DNA of 64,000 bases from Poecilobothrus nobilitatus (lineage: Eukaryota > Arthropoda > Insecta > Diptera > Dolichopodidae). The translations under genes were made by a program, and so were the position numbers. The notes beneath the pieces were generated by a model, which saw only the letters and a program-made list of their open reading frames with translations, ran no database searches and was not told where the DNA came from. How positions within the stretch are numbered: position 1 is the first letter of the stretch; every line of letters begins with the position of its first letter. This document shows positions 1 to 10,950 of this stretch, one piece after another. The stretch covers positions 172,186,438-172,250,437 of the forward strand of contig OX352773.1 of the NCBI GenBank assembly GCA_947095535.1. The letters run 5' to 3'.

Positions 1-1064
1 AATAAAATAAAAGTCTTTATTCAAATAAATCGCAAAATACATAAATTTTTTTTAATGGTCAATCTTCTCAAAGTATAGAAAAATAAAATTTTGCTGTTAA
101 AACTTATGTTAAAAAATAGAATTAATTCTTCTTTACTAATATTTGCATAGTCACTATATTTAAATACATCTACTTATTATAAATATAAAAGGTGTTATAA
201 TAAATGTTATACATTAATCATTTACGTTACTCATTTGTTTTTTAATATCTGATTACTTTAGATAGTTAACAAAAAAAGAAATAACTAGAAACATAAACAA
301 GAAATTTAAAAAAAGTTGATAAGGCTTAGATCTTAGTATATTATTATTTTCAACGCACTTTTCAAATTTGCGGTAATGGTTTTCGCATGAATAAAATTTT
401 TAGTAAATTATAATAATATAGAAAAACCAAAAGGGTTTCTAATATAGAATAAATAAGTACTCGTATAATATCTATAAGTACAAAATTTGTAAGTATTAAG
501 TACAAAATCCATAAATTACAAAAGTAATAAGTGCAAATTCCATAAGATAATAAGAATTCCGCATAAGAAATCTTTCAAAATGTAGTGTAATCATCATAGT
601 ACTGTAATTTATTTATTATTAGAATTCGCAAATTAATTAAAAACTCTACATATAGAATTTGTAAAAAGAATGATCACATTTTATCAGTACTGGACAGTGC
701 TTTTAATGTTTGCGTTCATTTTACAGAGTAAACTACTGCTTTCTACTCTACATCCCCTACACCAACCTTTGAGAAATAGCACATAGGAGTAAATACGGTT
801 ATATTAAATAAGTGTTTCATTTACCAACTACTCTCAACTACTCTTTTAGTGTAATAGCAAACAATATTAAATATTTTACGTCAATTTTACGAATTTCACA
901 ATAATAATTTTACAGATTAAGTATGTACTTTTTTTCTCGATGGTTGGAGCAAATCTGCAAAATATTCCTGGTATCCCGTAGCACAATATATGTCGAATTT
1001 TTACTGACTAAACTTCATTGTTGAACTGACTAATTATTAATTATTATTAATTTTTTAAAGAAAA
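1..1064. other. AT-rich non-coding stretch
   Basis: No reading frame, RNA gene or mobile-element signature was recognised. Around 470-560 there are short imprecise repeats of an AAGTACAAAATTCCATAA-like word. Nothing else stands out. Confidence 0.6.
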
Positions 1065-1271
1065 TTAAAGAAAATCTCTACCAGGCGCTGAATCTAAAGG
1101 TTTCATTCTTTTAACCTTCTCTATAATGATCTGAATTTTTTTAAGAAGTTTATTTATATGTTGTTCTAGACGAACTTTTCGCTTTATGGCATATATCATT
1201 ATTTCATCCCTAACTTTGAGGATTATTAAATCTCTATGAGTATTACTAATAAGGTAAATGTCAGGGAACAT
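1065..1271 (-). pseudogene. Fragment of the C-terminus of a jockey-like non-LTR retrotransposon ORF2
   Basis: The minus-strand frame of 68 codons contains an array resembling the last part of jockey-type ORF2 proteins: a short hydrophobic start, then NTHRDLIILKVRDEI and a basic helix ending in RLEQHIN. The fragment at 46483-46690 has the same layout (CDLHTNLKISTVSEEI, then RLEGHIN), which supports a shared origin. Retrotransposons of this clade end their polymerase protein with such a segment. No upstream polymerase domain is left here; the sequence beyond 1300 belongs to another repeat. It is a dead remnant, not a host gene. Confidence 0.55.
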
Positions 1272-1317
1272 TTAAGATATTCCGTAGGATTTTATTCTGA
1301 AAAGTTTGTATTTTTAT

Positions 1318-2405
1318 AACCTACGCCTAAAGTTTAGAATACCTATATTAACTTTGGTATGATGTTTGTTACCACGAAAAGGAAGGAAGTTAGATACGGA
1401 CATGTATATATGTATATTCTTATCCAGTGTCACTTCCTGAGTTGATTTATCTATATCCGTCCGTCCCTCCGTCTGTCCGTCTGTTCGCACGATAACGCAA
1501 AAACTAATAAAGCTATCTTGATGAAATTTATATAGTAGTTCGGATTTATATTTAGTTTCGGATAGTAGTTCGGATTCGGATTTTGAGATGAACTGTAGTG
1601 TAAATTTAAGATGAACTAAAGTGCGTTCGGAAAGCTGACACATGCCTCCTTAGGTCTAACAAGCATATCTCCGAAATTAATGACGATAGAAACTTAAAAT
1701 TTTGTACAAGGGTGGTAAATTTTGCCTCTTTTACATTTCTAATAAAAATAATAATATTAGCAATAATAATAGTAAAAATAATAGTAATAATAATGATAAT
1801 AACAGCTGCTACAGCTGCTTTGGTTGTATCATGCAGTATAATATACTACTGCACGTTGTAATCCAATGATGGCCATGACTCTGTAATAAAATAATAATAA
1901 TATTAATAAGAATACTAATACCAATAATAATAGTTGCTACAGTGACAGAGGGTGTTGCCTTCAATAATTACCTCATCCAGTAAGATATTATACACAACTG
2001 CATATTGTAACTGCTATAGTCACTGTTAACAAAATAGTAATAATAATAGGCGGATTCATTGTTTCCTTACAGTCCCACTCCCAATTCAATGTTTCCATAT
2101 CCATTTCCTATCCTTTCTTATCCCTACTCCCTAATCAATATACTGCGTTCGCAGGTAAGGGTTTCATCCTATTATATTGGCTAAAGGGGAAGATGGGTTT
2201 AGTTAGTAAGAATCTGACATTACCAAGTAGAAATTATTGGTGTCTTTGGAAGATTTCCATCTCCCTTAGGAAAAAAAAATTCTTGAAATTCGAGTTGAAT
2301 AAGGAAGGAAAGGGAGGCGATTTAAGCACACACAGTTTTTCCAAGTATATAGTGTATTAATAAGTCGGTTGCATTGACTTACTGTTACATTTAACACTTG
2401 TAACA
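1318..2405 (+). repeat. TACCCTACAC-family dispersed element, copy 1, interrupted by another repeat
   Basis: Positions 1318-1740 align by eye with 42360-42700: the same order of ATTAACTTTGGTATG, a GGAAG-rich segment, GGACATGTATATA, a TCCGTCCGTC tract, ACGATAAC, then AGCTATCTTGATGAAATTTA. The 3' end matches too: AATAAGTCGGTTGCATTGAC near 2361-2380 corresponds to 43507-43526. Between them, 1745-2285 is occupied by a separate repeat, so this copy was split by a later insertion. It has only about one unit of the internal 142-bp repeat that is expanded in the second copy. No coding capacity is visible. Confidence 0.65.
1745..2285 (+). repeat. SINE-like dispersed repeat body, copy 1 (headless)
   Basis: It begins with a TAA-rich microsatellite (AATAATAATAGTAATAA-like), then segments shared with 54425-55000: GTTGCCTTCAATAATTACCTC, GGCGGATTCATTGTTTCCTT, a run of CCTATCCTTTC/CCTACTC words, TGCGTTCGCAGGTA, ATTATATTGGCTAAAGG, and a TTCCCATCTCCCTTAG-like end. 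A third copy lies on the minus strand at 10597-10950. No tRNA-like head precedes this copy, so it is 5' truncated. It sits inside the TACCCTACAC-family element. Confidence 0.7.
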
Positions 2406-2945
2406 CTTGCACTTTAATATGCACTTGCTTAGCACAACCCCAAAAATTAATACCATACCATATATATAAGGTTTAATTTTTTGATTGAAAATTAAAATAT
2501 TTGTTAATTTAAATGGATTTTGTACTTAAAGTTAATGTTAAGCTGCCAAACCTATAAATTATACATACTTGTATATTAATTGTTTAAAATTTAAAAATTA
2601 CATTCAAATATTTGGTTCTTTTTCTTTAAATTTTTAAATATTTATTGAGGTTTGTTTAACTATATATAATATCTTAAAGTTTATATATTGGTAATTTCTA
2701 TAAAAAGATTTTTTTGTTTTTTTTTTTTTGTTTATTATATTCATAACTAATATTATAATTTTTGTTTTGTTTGTTTATTAATTAATTTTAGTAAAAATAA
2801 AAGCTTTTTAACCAAAGAGTTTATATTATTTGTTATAAAAATAATAAAATCGAACTAATAATATTAGGTAAAATAAAAAAAACATTATATAAGAAAACTT
2901 GTTGTTTTTTTTTTCTTTTTTTTTTTTTTTTTTAAATTAGTTTTT

Positions 2946-2984
2946 AATAAAAATAAAACAAGTTATTTGATGACCGTCAGTTAA
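2946..2984 (+). promoter_or_regulatory. Candidate core promoter of the first GH16 gene
   Basis: A TCAGTT initiator-like site (A at 2979) lies 31 bp after a weak TATA-like TAAAAATAAAA (2948-2958), and 61 bp before the ATG at 3040. The two downstream paralogues have the same layout with better TATA boxes, which is the main reason for calling it here. Confidence 0.35.
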
Positions 2985-3039
2985 GAAATAAAATTCATAT
3001 AGTAAAGTTCTAGTCTAAAAGTTAAAAGAAAATATAAAT

Positions 3040-6000
3040 ATGTTAATAAAATCTTTTATAATTTTTATGCTATTATTTCATATAAGTTTTGCACAACGTC
3101 GTCGTGCAAATAATAATTATAATTATGATGAATTTAAAAATCGTTGTGTATTATCTGATACTAAAGCAATTGGAACATCAGTAAGAGGAGGTATTTTTTA
3201 ATTACATACATAATATTTTTAATAAAAGTTATGTATATACATACTTTTAAATTCCGTTTGGCACGTGTGAATACCACATTATTAATATGATATAATAAAT
3301 GTTGATACTATATTTGTACAAATTGGAAATTACGTCATTTTTTTTTTTCAAATAATTAAATTAAATTTTTGAAAAAATATTTATTTTATATAAATCTATT
3401 TTACCATTATTATTTATTAATAATATTATTTTAAATATAGTATTAATTAATTCATTTTAAATAAAATTCAAATTTAAAAAGTATATCTATGTGGAATTAT
3501 AATATTAATATCTGTTACATATATTATGTATAGTGAATATTTCTTACTATTTATTAAAAATAAATTTGGTAAATAAATAAAATTAAGTTTAAAGTTATAA
3601 ATAAATTAATAAATAATAATTTAAATTAATAAATTTCAAAAATAAGATTTTTATTAAAAACAGGAAGAACTTATACGAGTATTAAATGAAAAGAAATTAT
3701 ATGTACATATATTTAAAAATAAAAAATATAAACCAAAGGATATTTAATACATCAGGATTCAATATGCTTGATAAAATAAAAAATAAATATAAAAATAAGT
3801 AAAAAATCTTAAAATAAAATATAAAATAAAAAGTGATATACTTGGGATATTTAAATTTATCTAATATGTACATATAACTTGCATATTTTTATATTATTGC
3901 TTAGTGTTTATCTGAACTAAAAATAGATTGAAAATTAATTCATAAAAATGAATAATATTAAAAATTTTTTTTATTAATTATTAACTATTTAATCTAATTT
4001 AACAGGCTAAAAAAAAGAAAAAAAGAAAAAAAAAAATTAAAAATAAAAATAAAGGTGCTGTCACAAGAATCAACCAATTTTCTTGATTATGACTTCAAAC
4101 CGAAGTCAATTAAAAAAAAAATTGTAATATCGCGTAAGTCAATTAACTAAGTTTCAATTAATTGATTCAACTTGTTTATATTAATATTTGAAAAATTTTT
4201 TTTGTAAATCATAACAAACTGCTCACAAACAACTTTAAAATATTGTCCCCGTTTGAAAAAGTTATTCATATATACAGCTGTTCAAAACAGAATGCGAGAA
4301 CTATAATTTGTACTAAATAGTCTTCGTATACATTGAACGCTATTCAACTTGTACAATGGATCAGTGGAACAAAAACTTTTAAAACAAGTCAATGCGAAAC
4401 GAGAACTTGTGCGTATGCGTTAGTGTTTATAAACATCGCTTCACTTTATATAGGGATTAGCGAAACATACATATATAAAGTTTCTTATATATAACGTTTA
4501 CGACAAGTTTTTGTAGTTTGAAAGTAGTTGTGAAATAAATTTAATATATCATAAGAGGATATTACTTCTACCTTGTATTATTTTACTTTAAATATAAAAA
4601 ATTAAGAAAAAAGCAAAAATAAAAATAAAACAAAAATAGAAATCATAAATTAAGCGAAATTATAAATAATTAAAGATTAATAATTTCTTATGTATATTTG
4701 TGTTACTTTTATCCTTTTGTGTGTTACTTTTACCTTTTAATAAAAACGATTAATTAATAAATCTTTTATCTTTACCTTGATCTTTTCCTTTCGTGATCTT
4801 TAGCGTAACTTTAACTTTTTGTTTGCTCATTTTTTAAGTTATTTTTTTTTACGCTTTTATAAACATCAAAATTATTAATAATAATACAAAATAAAAACTT
4901 TACGTCGCTAATAAAACTTGTTTTATTTTATGTCAGTTGTCAAAATGTCATTCGATAAATTTCATGATTATAATAAAGAATTGATATGTATTTACTTATA
5001 TCGAAATGTGTACATGCACTGATTAAAAAAATAAAAAGTCTTGATAAACTTATCATTTTCATTCAGAATATGGTGTATACTTCATTTTATCTAATGGGAT
5101 CTGAATAAGAACATCTGGGATCTGAACAATCAATTTAAAAATGAAATGTCAACGAAAAAAAATTATAATTGATTCTCAAAGTCTACAATTTTGAAAAAAA
5201 TCAAAAAAAATTGTGACATTGTGGTATCGGTTATTTGAATTAAATTAACTGTAATTAAAAAAATAAAATGAATTGTCAAATTTCTTGCAAAAAAAAAAAA
5301 ACAAATTAATTATTGTTGTAAATGATTTCTTTTAAAATGTGTAGTTAATATTTTGAGAACATTTGTATAAATATTACGGTTAATTGTAATTAAATATGTA
5401 AATTAAAGTTATGGACTTTTCAAATAAAAACTTAAATATATGTACGTATTATTTACAAAATTATACAATTATTACTGATAAAAAAAATATTTTTTTCTTA
5501 AATTAATAATCAATATAATAGAACTTAAATTAAAATCAAAAAGAAAAAAACTATTTTAAAATAAAATACAATAAAAGATAGATTTCATTAAAAAAAAACA
5601 ATAAATTATAAATAAAAAGCCAATTTGTTCATATGCTAATTTTGGTTAAAGTGAACAAATATTTAAAACATTTTTTTTTAACTCGTTTATTTATATACTT
5701 TTTTTTCTCTTTTGTTATTAAATTTATTTTATGTTTTTAAATTTATTTTTAATTTATTATGTTTTTATTTGATAAAAATCTAGAAATAAAATGTTGAGAA
5801 TTATTTCATAAAAGAAAAAAAGTATTTATGATATTGTGTGTTAGGATAACCTATTAAGAGTATATTTATAATTAATTAATAACCAGCATTTAAGTTTGAA
5901 AAACAATTTTAATATATTGGACAATTTTTATATAATAAATATATAATTAAAGTGGATATGATTTTGGGATTGATTGGGAACTTATGGCAACTTTTACTGT

Positions 6001-9000
6001 AAAGCAAATACAAATTCTGTCAGTTAGTAAGGCGGCGTTAAAATCTCTGGAATCAACATATACAACCTCGAAGATTGTAATAAACTGCCTAAAACTTCTT
6101 AACGAGATGGCCAGGCAGTTTAGCATTCAGCTTTGCTGGGTACCAGATCATCGTGGTATTCTGGGAAATGAAAAATCTGATGAACTTGCAAGAATTGGTA
6201 CAACCTTACAAGTCCTGCCGGACATGGCAAGACTAGTTGTTAGAAAGTTAGAAAGATCATAAGCAAAACGTTAGTTAGAAAGGAAATAACGGGTATGGTA
6301 AATAACAAATGGTCAAACTTGACCTCGTGCAAGCTCAATCACAAGATTGATATGGCCCAAAACCGATTTAGGACGATCGAATGATCTACTTTCTCTTAAA
6401 ATGGCAGATATTGGAATGTGAATGGATATAATCACCGGTAACTGTCTAATAGGGAAGCATGCTAAAAGATTTGACTTATCCGCAAACAACTATTGTAGAG
6501 CCTGCAAGGATGAAGAAGAGGAGGAAACAACTCTTCATCTCCTTTGCATATGCCCAGCTTTGTTGGCAAAAAGGAACACCCATTTGGGGCAATATCTCTT
6601 CGACAACCTTAGCCAACCAGCAGGTAAAAATGTGAAGAGTTGTTTCCTCCTCTTCTTCATCCTTGCAGGCTCTACAATAGTTGTTGTTTCGCTTTGCAAA
6701 AAGCTCAAATTGGTTTTAACAAGTGGGATAGAAAAGTTTCTATATATGGTATCACAATGGACCAAATACGGTCTAAGTGTGCATACGGTCTTCGGCAGCC
6801 ACCTTAACCTAACCTACTCTATGATAAATTCTATTCTATATTCGCTCATAACATAATTATAGCGGGTATAGGAAACTTTATCCAAAACCAAATAATCATT
6901 TCGCAAGTTTACCAATTTATAAAAATGGAATTTCGCAAATTTCACCGTTGTACAGAACCCATTTTGCGAATTTGCCATTTCACAAAAAAAAAACCACTTC
7001 ATAAATTTCCATTTCAATTCGCAAAATTTCGATTTGACAAATGTGGACATTTTGCAAAATATAATTTAACAAAACGAATATTTGGCAAAACTCGAATTAT
7101 ATACATACAAACAAACAAACAAAGATTAAATTATTCTGGTAAAAGCACAAAACCCTGCTTTTGATATCGAACTTTGGGTATATATTAATATTCTTGAAAA
7201 GGAGGAACCCTGATTACTTAACCGACTATAAAATCGCTTCTAATTCAAAGTCTCCATATATATATTTTTTTGTACGCATATTCTGGAAAAAGGGTATAAC
7301 CTTGATTTTGCAACAACCTTTAAAACTTCTACTAATTATATTTTTTACATAAATCTCTCAAGAACAAATAACTAAAAATAGTGAACGCTGTCGCACCCAA
7401 ATCCTAAACCAATTACTAAAACACTGATTTTGTAACCAATTCTAAAATCCATCCTAATTCAGAATCTCTCATATATATATATGTACATATTTTTTGAAAT
7501 TAATCTTTTGCTCAAATATCCATTTTACAAATTGTATTATTTGCAATTAGTCTGTTAGTAAAATGTATACTTTCTTGAGAAAGATCTTTTGATGAAATGA
7601 ATTTCTTATAAAACAACTTTTGTAATATGTCATTCTCCCATAATTATAGCATCTACTATAATTATAAAAGAAAATGTTATTATTTGTAATTATTAATATT
7701 ATGTATAGTTTAATTCAAATTCAAAAGTATGGATATCATAAAACTCTTAAAAATTATTCTCAAGTATCTAATATTAAAAGTTTGGCAGATACAGGGTGTC
7801 ATAATACGTGATGTTGTTTTAAAGCGTTGTTATTTATATAAGAGAATACTCCTAGTCCTAAAACAAAAAGGATATATGAAATTTTCTCGAAATTTTAATC
7901 GATATGACATCTTAAGCAGTGTCGTTTTAAACCGTTTCTAATGTCTAACAATTTCAATATAGATTTTCTGGATATGATATGATCTAACCGGGTTTAAATC
8001 TAAAGTCTTTCAATTGAAAGATTGGCAATTTAACTACTACACTATAGTTTGGATAAAAACTAAAATGATAAATTAAAATATATAATATCTTACAATTAAA
8101 ATTGTATTCCTTTATTTCCAAAAGTCTAGAAGTTTTGTATATATGCTCAACGATCAACAGACAGAGTGAACATTTTGGGAAATTAATAAAAAGAAAAAAG
8201 ATTAAAATAAAATAAATTTTGGTTTAACATTTCTCATAAATATTTTCTTAAAAATGAACAATAAATATATGTACATTTATAATATAATATTGCATAACAA
8301 AATTAATTTACATCATAATGAAAAAAAAAAATTTTATGATTTTCAAAAATGTATTGCCTTATGCCAATTGCATAATAATCAATATGTTAAAAAGAAATTA
8401 AATTATAGTCTGAAGATTAGTCCTGAAATTGTAATACTTTTTAAAAAATAAAAAAAAAATGTATTATATAAAAAATAATTTAAAAAAATTATTTATTTTG
8501 CAGGAGGTCGATATTGTTCTGGCCAATTAATTTTTGAGGATAATTTTGATTCATTAAATTTTGAGAAATGGCAACATGAAAATACTTTAGCTGGTGGTGG
8601 TGTAAGTAATAATAATTAAATTTCATATAAATTATTATTATTTTTTTTTTTTTTTTTTTTACTTTTTAGAATTGGGAATTTCAATGGTATACAAATAATC
8701 GTTCAAATTCATTTGTCAAAAATGGAAAATTACACATTCGACCAACTTTAACATCTGATATATATGGTGAAGATTTTTTAACATCTGGTTTTCTTCAGTT
8801 AGGTGGTGGAAGTCCAGCTGACGCGTAATTTTATTTATTTTTTTGTTATTTATATATATATATATATATGTACGGATACGGATATAATATTTTATACTTA
8901 TATATATTAAGTTTTTTTTTAGTTTAATTATATAATATGTATTTTTTTTTATAGATGCACAAATGATTTATTTTATGGCTGTGCACGTCAAGGTACAGAA

Positions 9001-9934
9001 AAACATGTAATTAATCCAGTGCGTAGTGCTCGTATTCGTACCTTAGAATCATTTAATTTTAAATATGGTACATTAGAAGTAAGAGCAAAATTACCAGCTG
9101 GTGATTGGTTATGGCCAGCAATTTGGTTATTACCAAAACGTAATGCTTATGGAGGTTGGCCAGCTTCAGGTGAAATTGATTTACTTGAATCAAGAGGCAA
9201 TCTTGATTTAACAACTGATGTAAATATATTATGAATTTATACACATATCTAGTTAAATTTAAAATTTATTTAGATATTTTCTTAGCTCTGAAAATTTATT
9301 TTTATTTTTAATTTTGATTGTATATAATAATTATAGAATGGGGAAAAAATTGGTGTAGAACAATTCGGCTCAACATTACATTATGGTCCAGATCCTAGTT
9401 ATAATGGTTGGCCATACGCACATTTTACAACAAATTCTCCTGTTGGTGAAGGATTTAATAAAGATTTTCATGTTTATAAATTAACATGGACACCAGACAA
9501 CTTCACATTTTATTTAGATAATAAAGAAATTGGAAAAATTGAAGGAAATAATGGTTTCTTTGAAAAGGGACAATTTCCAGAAGAGCTTAATAATCCGTGG
9601 GAAAATGCACCAAATCCAAAAATGGCTCCATTCGACCAAGAGGTAAATTTTTTTTTGTTTCAAATATTTATACAAAATACACTTAAATTGCATTTTATTT
9701 TTTTTGTATTTTTAGTTTTATATTGTTATAAATTTAGCTGTTGGTGGAACGAATGGTTACTTTCCAGATTCTGCAAAAAATCCAAAAAGAAAACCATGGG
9801 AAAATAGATCAGAACAAGCTTTAACAGAATTTTGGAATGGCCGAACTGATTGGTTGTCAACATGGAATTATGATAACAAGACTAATGAAGATAGAGATTT
9901 CCAAATTGATTATGTTAGAGTTAAAGCTTTATAA
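3040..9934 (+). CDS. Secreted GH16 beta-1,3-glucanase (beta-glucan recognition protein family), paralogue 1
   Basis: Exons at 3040-3190, 8504-8601, 8670-8824, 8955-9219, 9337-9642 and 9716-9934 join in frame to 397 residues; all junctions are GT-AG, phases 1,0,2,0,0. Residues 1-18 are a signal peptide ending ISFA. A basic, Asn/Tyr-rich stretch (QRRRANNNYNYDE) not present in the paralogues follows, then one GH16 domain running from YCSGQLIFEDNFD to the final IDYVRVKAL. The catalytic motif GEIDLLESRGN is intact (E208, D210, E213), as is WLWPAIWLLP before it, so endo-1,3-beta-glucan hydrolysis is expected outside the cell or in the gut. The roughly 100-residue N-terminal CBM39 of immune-type GNBPs is absent, as in catalytic insect family members. 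Intron 1 is 5.3 kb and full of repeat debris, against 0.2 kb in paralogue 3. The family call is firm; a digestive rather than immune role is inference. Confidence 0.93.
3191..5977. other. Intron 1 of the first GH16 gene, left part
   Basis: A+T-rich intronic DNA. Only 4240-4560 has less skewed composition (for example GTCCCCGTTTG and ATGCGAGAAC), which may be old repeat sequence, but I could not assign it. No exon-like frame was seen that would fit the conserved phase-1 intron. Confidence 0.5.
5978..6810 (+). pseudogene. 3' end of a non-LTR retrotransposon (RNase H and C-terminal Cys/His region), decayed
   Basis: The frame 5984-6262 reads as an RNase H segment of LOA/I/R1-like LINEs: a SDSQAALK-type block here mutated to SVSKAALKSL, then a WVPDHRGILGNEKSDELAR block corresponding to the usual WVPGHxxIxGNExADELAR. 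The first Asp of the RNase H site is replaced by Val. After a frameshift, 6422-6610 reads the usual C-terminal TGNCLIGKHAKRF...YCRAC...HLLCICPALL region with its Cys/His pattern. The 3' end GGTATCACAATGGACC...CACCTTAACCTAACC (about 6748-6815) resembles 3' UTRs of such LINEs. Stops and frame changes make it inactive. It lies in sense orientation in intron 1 of the first GH16 gene. Confidence 0.8.
6485..6685. repeat. 53-bp perfect inverted repeat inside the LINE remnant
   Basis: Positions 6485-6537 (AACAACTATTGTAGAGCC...) recur as an exact reverse complement at 6633-6685, separated by 95 bp. The left arm encodes the YCRACKDEEEEE part of the LINE protein, so the right arm is an inverted duplicate of coding sequence and is out of place in the LINE. 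Transcripts of the intron could fold into a hairpin here. Confidence 0.9.
6895..7100. repeat. Cluster of TTTCGCAAATTT-like words in both orientations
   Basis: The words ATTTCGCAA, TTTTGCGAATTTG, ATTCGCAAAATTTCG, TTTTGCAAAAT and TTTGGCAAAAC occur within about 200 bp, alternating in orientation. It looks like a degenerate array or repeated insertions of a short element. No reading frame here looks coding. Confidence 0.4.
7101..7974. other. Intron 1 of the first GH16 gene, middle part
   Basis: A+T-rich intronic sequence with TTCTGGAAAAAGGGTATAACC-like words near 7281 that recur in similar form near 30110 and 61130. This points to a short dispersed repeat that I cannot name. No exon is visible. 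Confidence 0.4.
7975..8065 (-). repeat. tRNA-like SINE head, degenerate
   Basis: On the minus strand an A-box-like TATAGTGTAGTAGTTAAAT is followed about 35 bases later by a B-box-like GATTTAAACCC. Between them is TCTTTCAATTGAAAGA, resembling an anticodon arm. The two other tRNA-like heads (13005-13073 minus, 54308-54375 plus) have the same order and the same TTTCA in the middle. It cannot fold into a good tRNA, so it is read as a SINE head rather than a tRNA gene. Confidence 0.5.
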
Positions 9935-10596
9935 AGATAAAAAGAAAAAAATAATAAAAAATTATTAAAAAAGAATATTAAAAAATTTATTAAGTTATAT
10001 ATTTAAATAGTTTTAAAAATTTAAATTTATAAAAAATATTCTATAAGCATATTTCGTACTAAAATTCCATTTTGATCCAACAATTTACACAATGATATTT
10101 AATGCATTTGATGCATGCATTTTTTTCGAACAAAATCATATTTTTTTAATAAAAATCTATTCCAGTTGATGGGAAAGACTCAAAGTTAAAAATCCATCAA
10201 TTACTTATTTGTTTTCTAAGTGTTGTAAAATATTTTTTAGTTTTGTAACAATTTTATAATCTAAGTTAATTTGACTAAATATCCCAAAAAATTCCCTAAA
10301 AATTCAAAGATCTGAATTTTTAACTTATAATAAAGAATATCTACTAAAACTTCAGAATTATGGTTTTTTATTGATCTATTTGTTTAAATCAAACAGTTCA
10401 GAAAAAAAAAATATATATATAATTAATAACACATATATACAAATTAATTGATTAAAATTTAGTATATAAATAAAATTTAATAGAAAACATAAGTTAAAGA
10501 AGTTATACTATAGTTATTGTTACTAGAAGCTATACCAACGACATTGTTATAATTTTTATCTGCTTTTAGTAATCGAAAGATTGATATAATGGTGAT
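9935..10596. other. 3' flank of the first GH16 gene
   Basis: A+T-rich sequence with several AATAAA-like words after the stop (from about 9949), suitable for polyadenylation. Nothing else was recognised. Confidence 0.4.
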
Positions 10597-10950
10597 ATTT
10601 TTTAAAGGGAGGTGGGAATTTTTCAAAAATACCAAAAATATTTCATTGGTAGTGCTAAATTCTTATTAACTAAATCCACCTCTTCCTTTAGCCAATATAA
10701 TGGGATGAAAGCCTTTAGCAGTTAGAATAACAGTAGGATGCGTATTAATGAGTGAGACTGTAAGGGAAACAATGAATTCACCTATTTATTATTATACTAT
10801 TTTGCTATCAGTGACGATATAGCCATCAATTAACAGTTACATTATGTAGTAGTATATAACACTTTCCTGCATGGTGTAACCAAAGGTACCGGCTATTATT
10901 CCACTGTACCGACTATTATTATTATTATTATTATTGTTATTTTTATTTAT
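10597..10950 (-). repeat. SINE-like dispersed repeat body, copy 2
   Basis: Read on the minus strand it starts in a TAATAATAAT microsatellite, then gives the same ordered segments as 1745-2285 and 54425-55000: GGTTACACCATGCAGGAAAG, AGGTGAATTCATTGTTTCCC, CCATTATATTGGCTAAAGGA, and a terminal TTCCCACCTCCC. No tRNA-like head is attached. Confidence 0.65.

Noticed and set aside
6535..7164. Frames of 76-79 codons on both strands
   Set aside because: They lie on the inverted LINE duplicate and the TTTCGCAAATTT word cluster; no consistent protein family.
9059..9244. Minus-strand frame of 61 codons
   Set aside because: Antisense shadow of exon 4 of the first GH16 gene.
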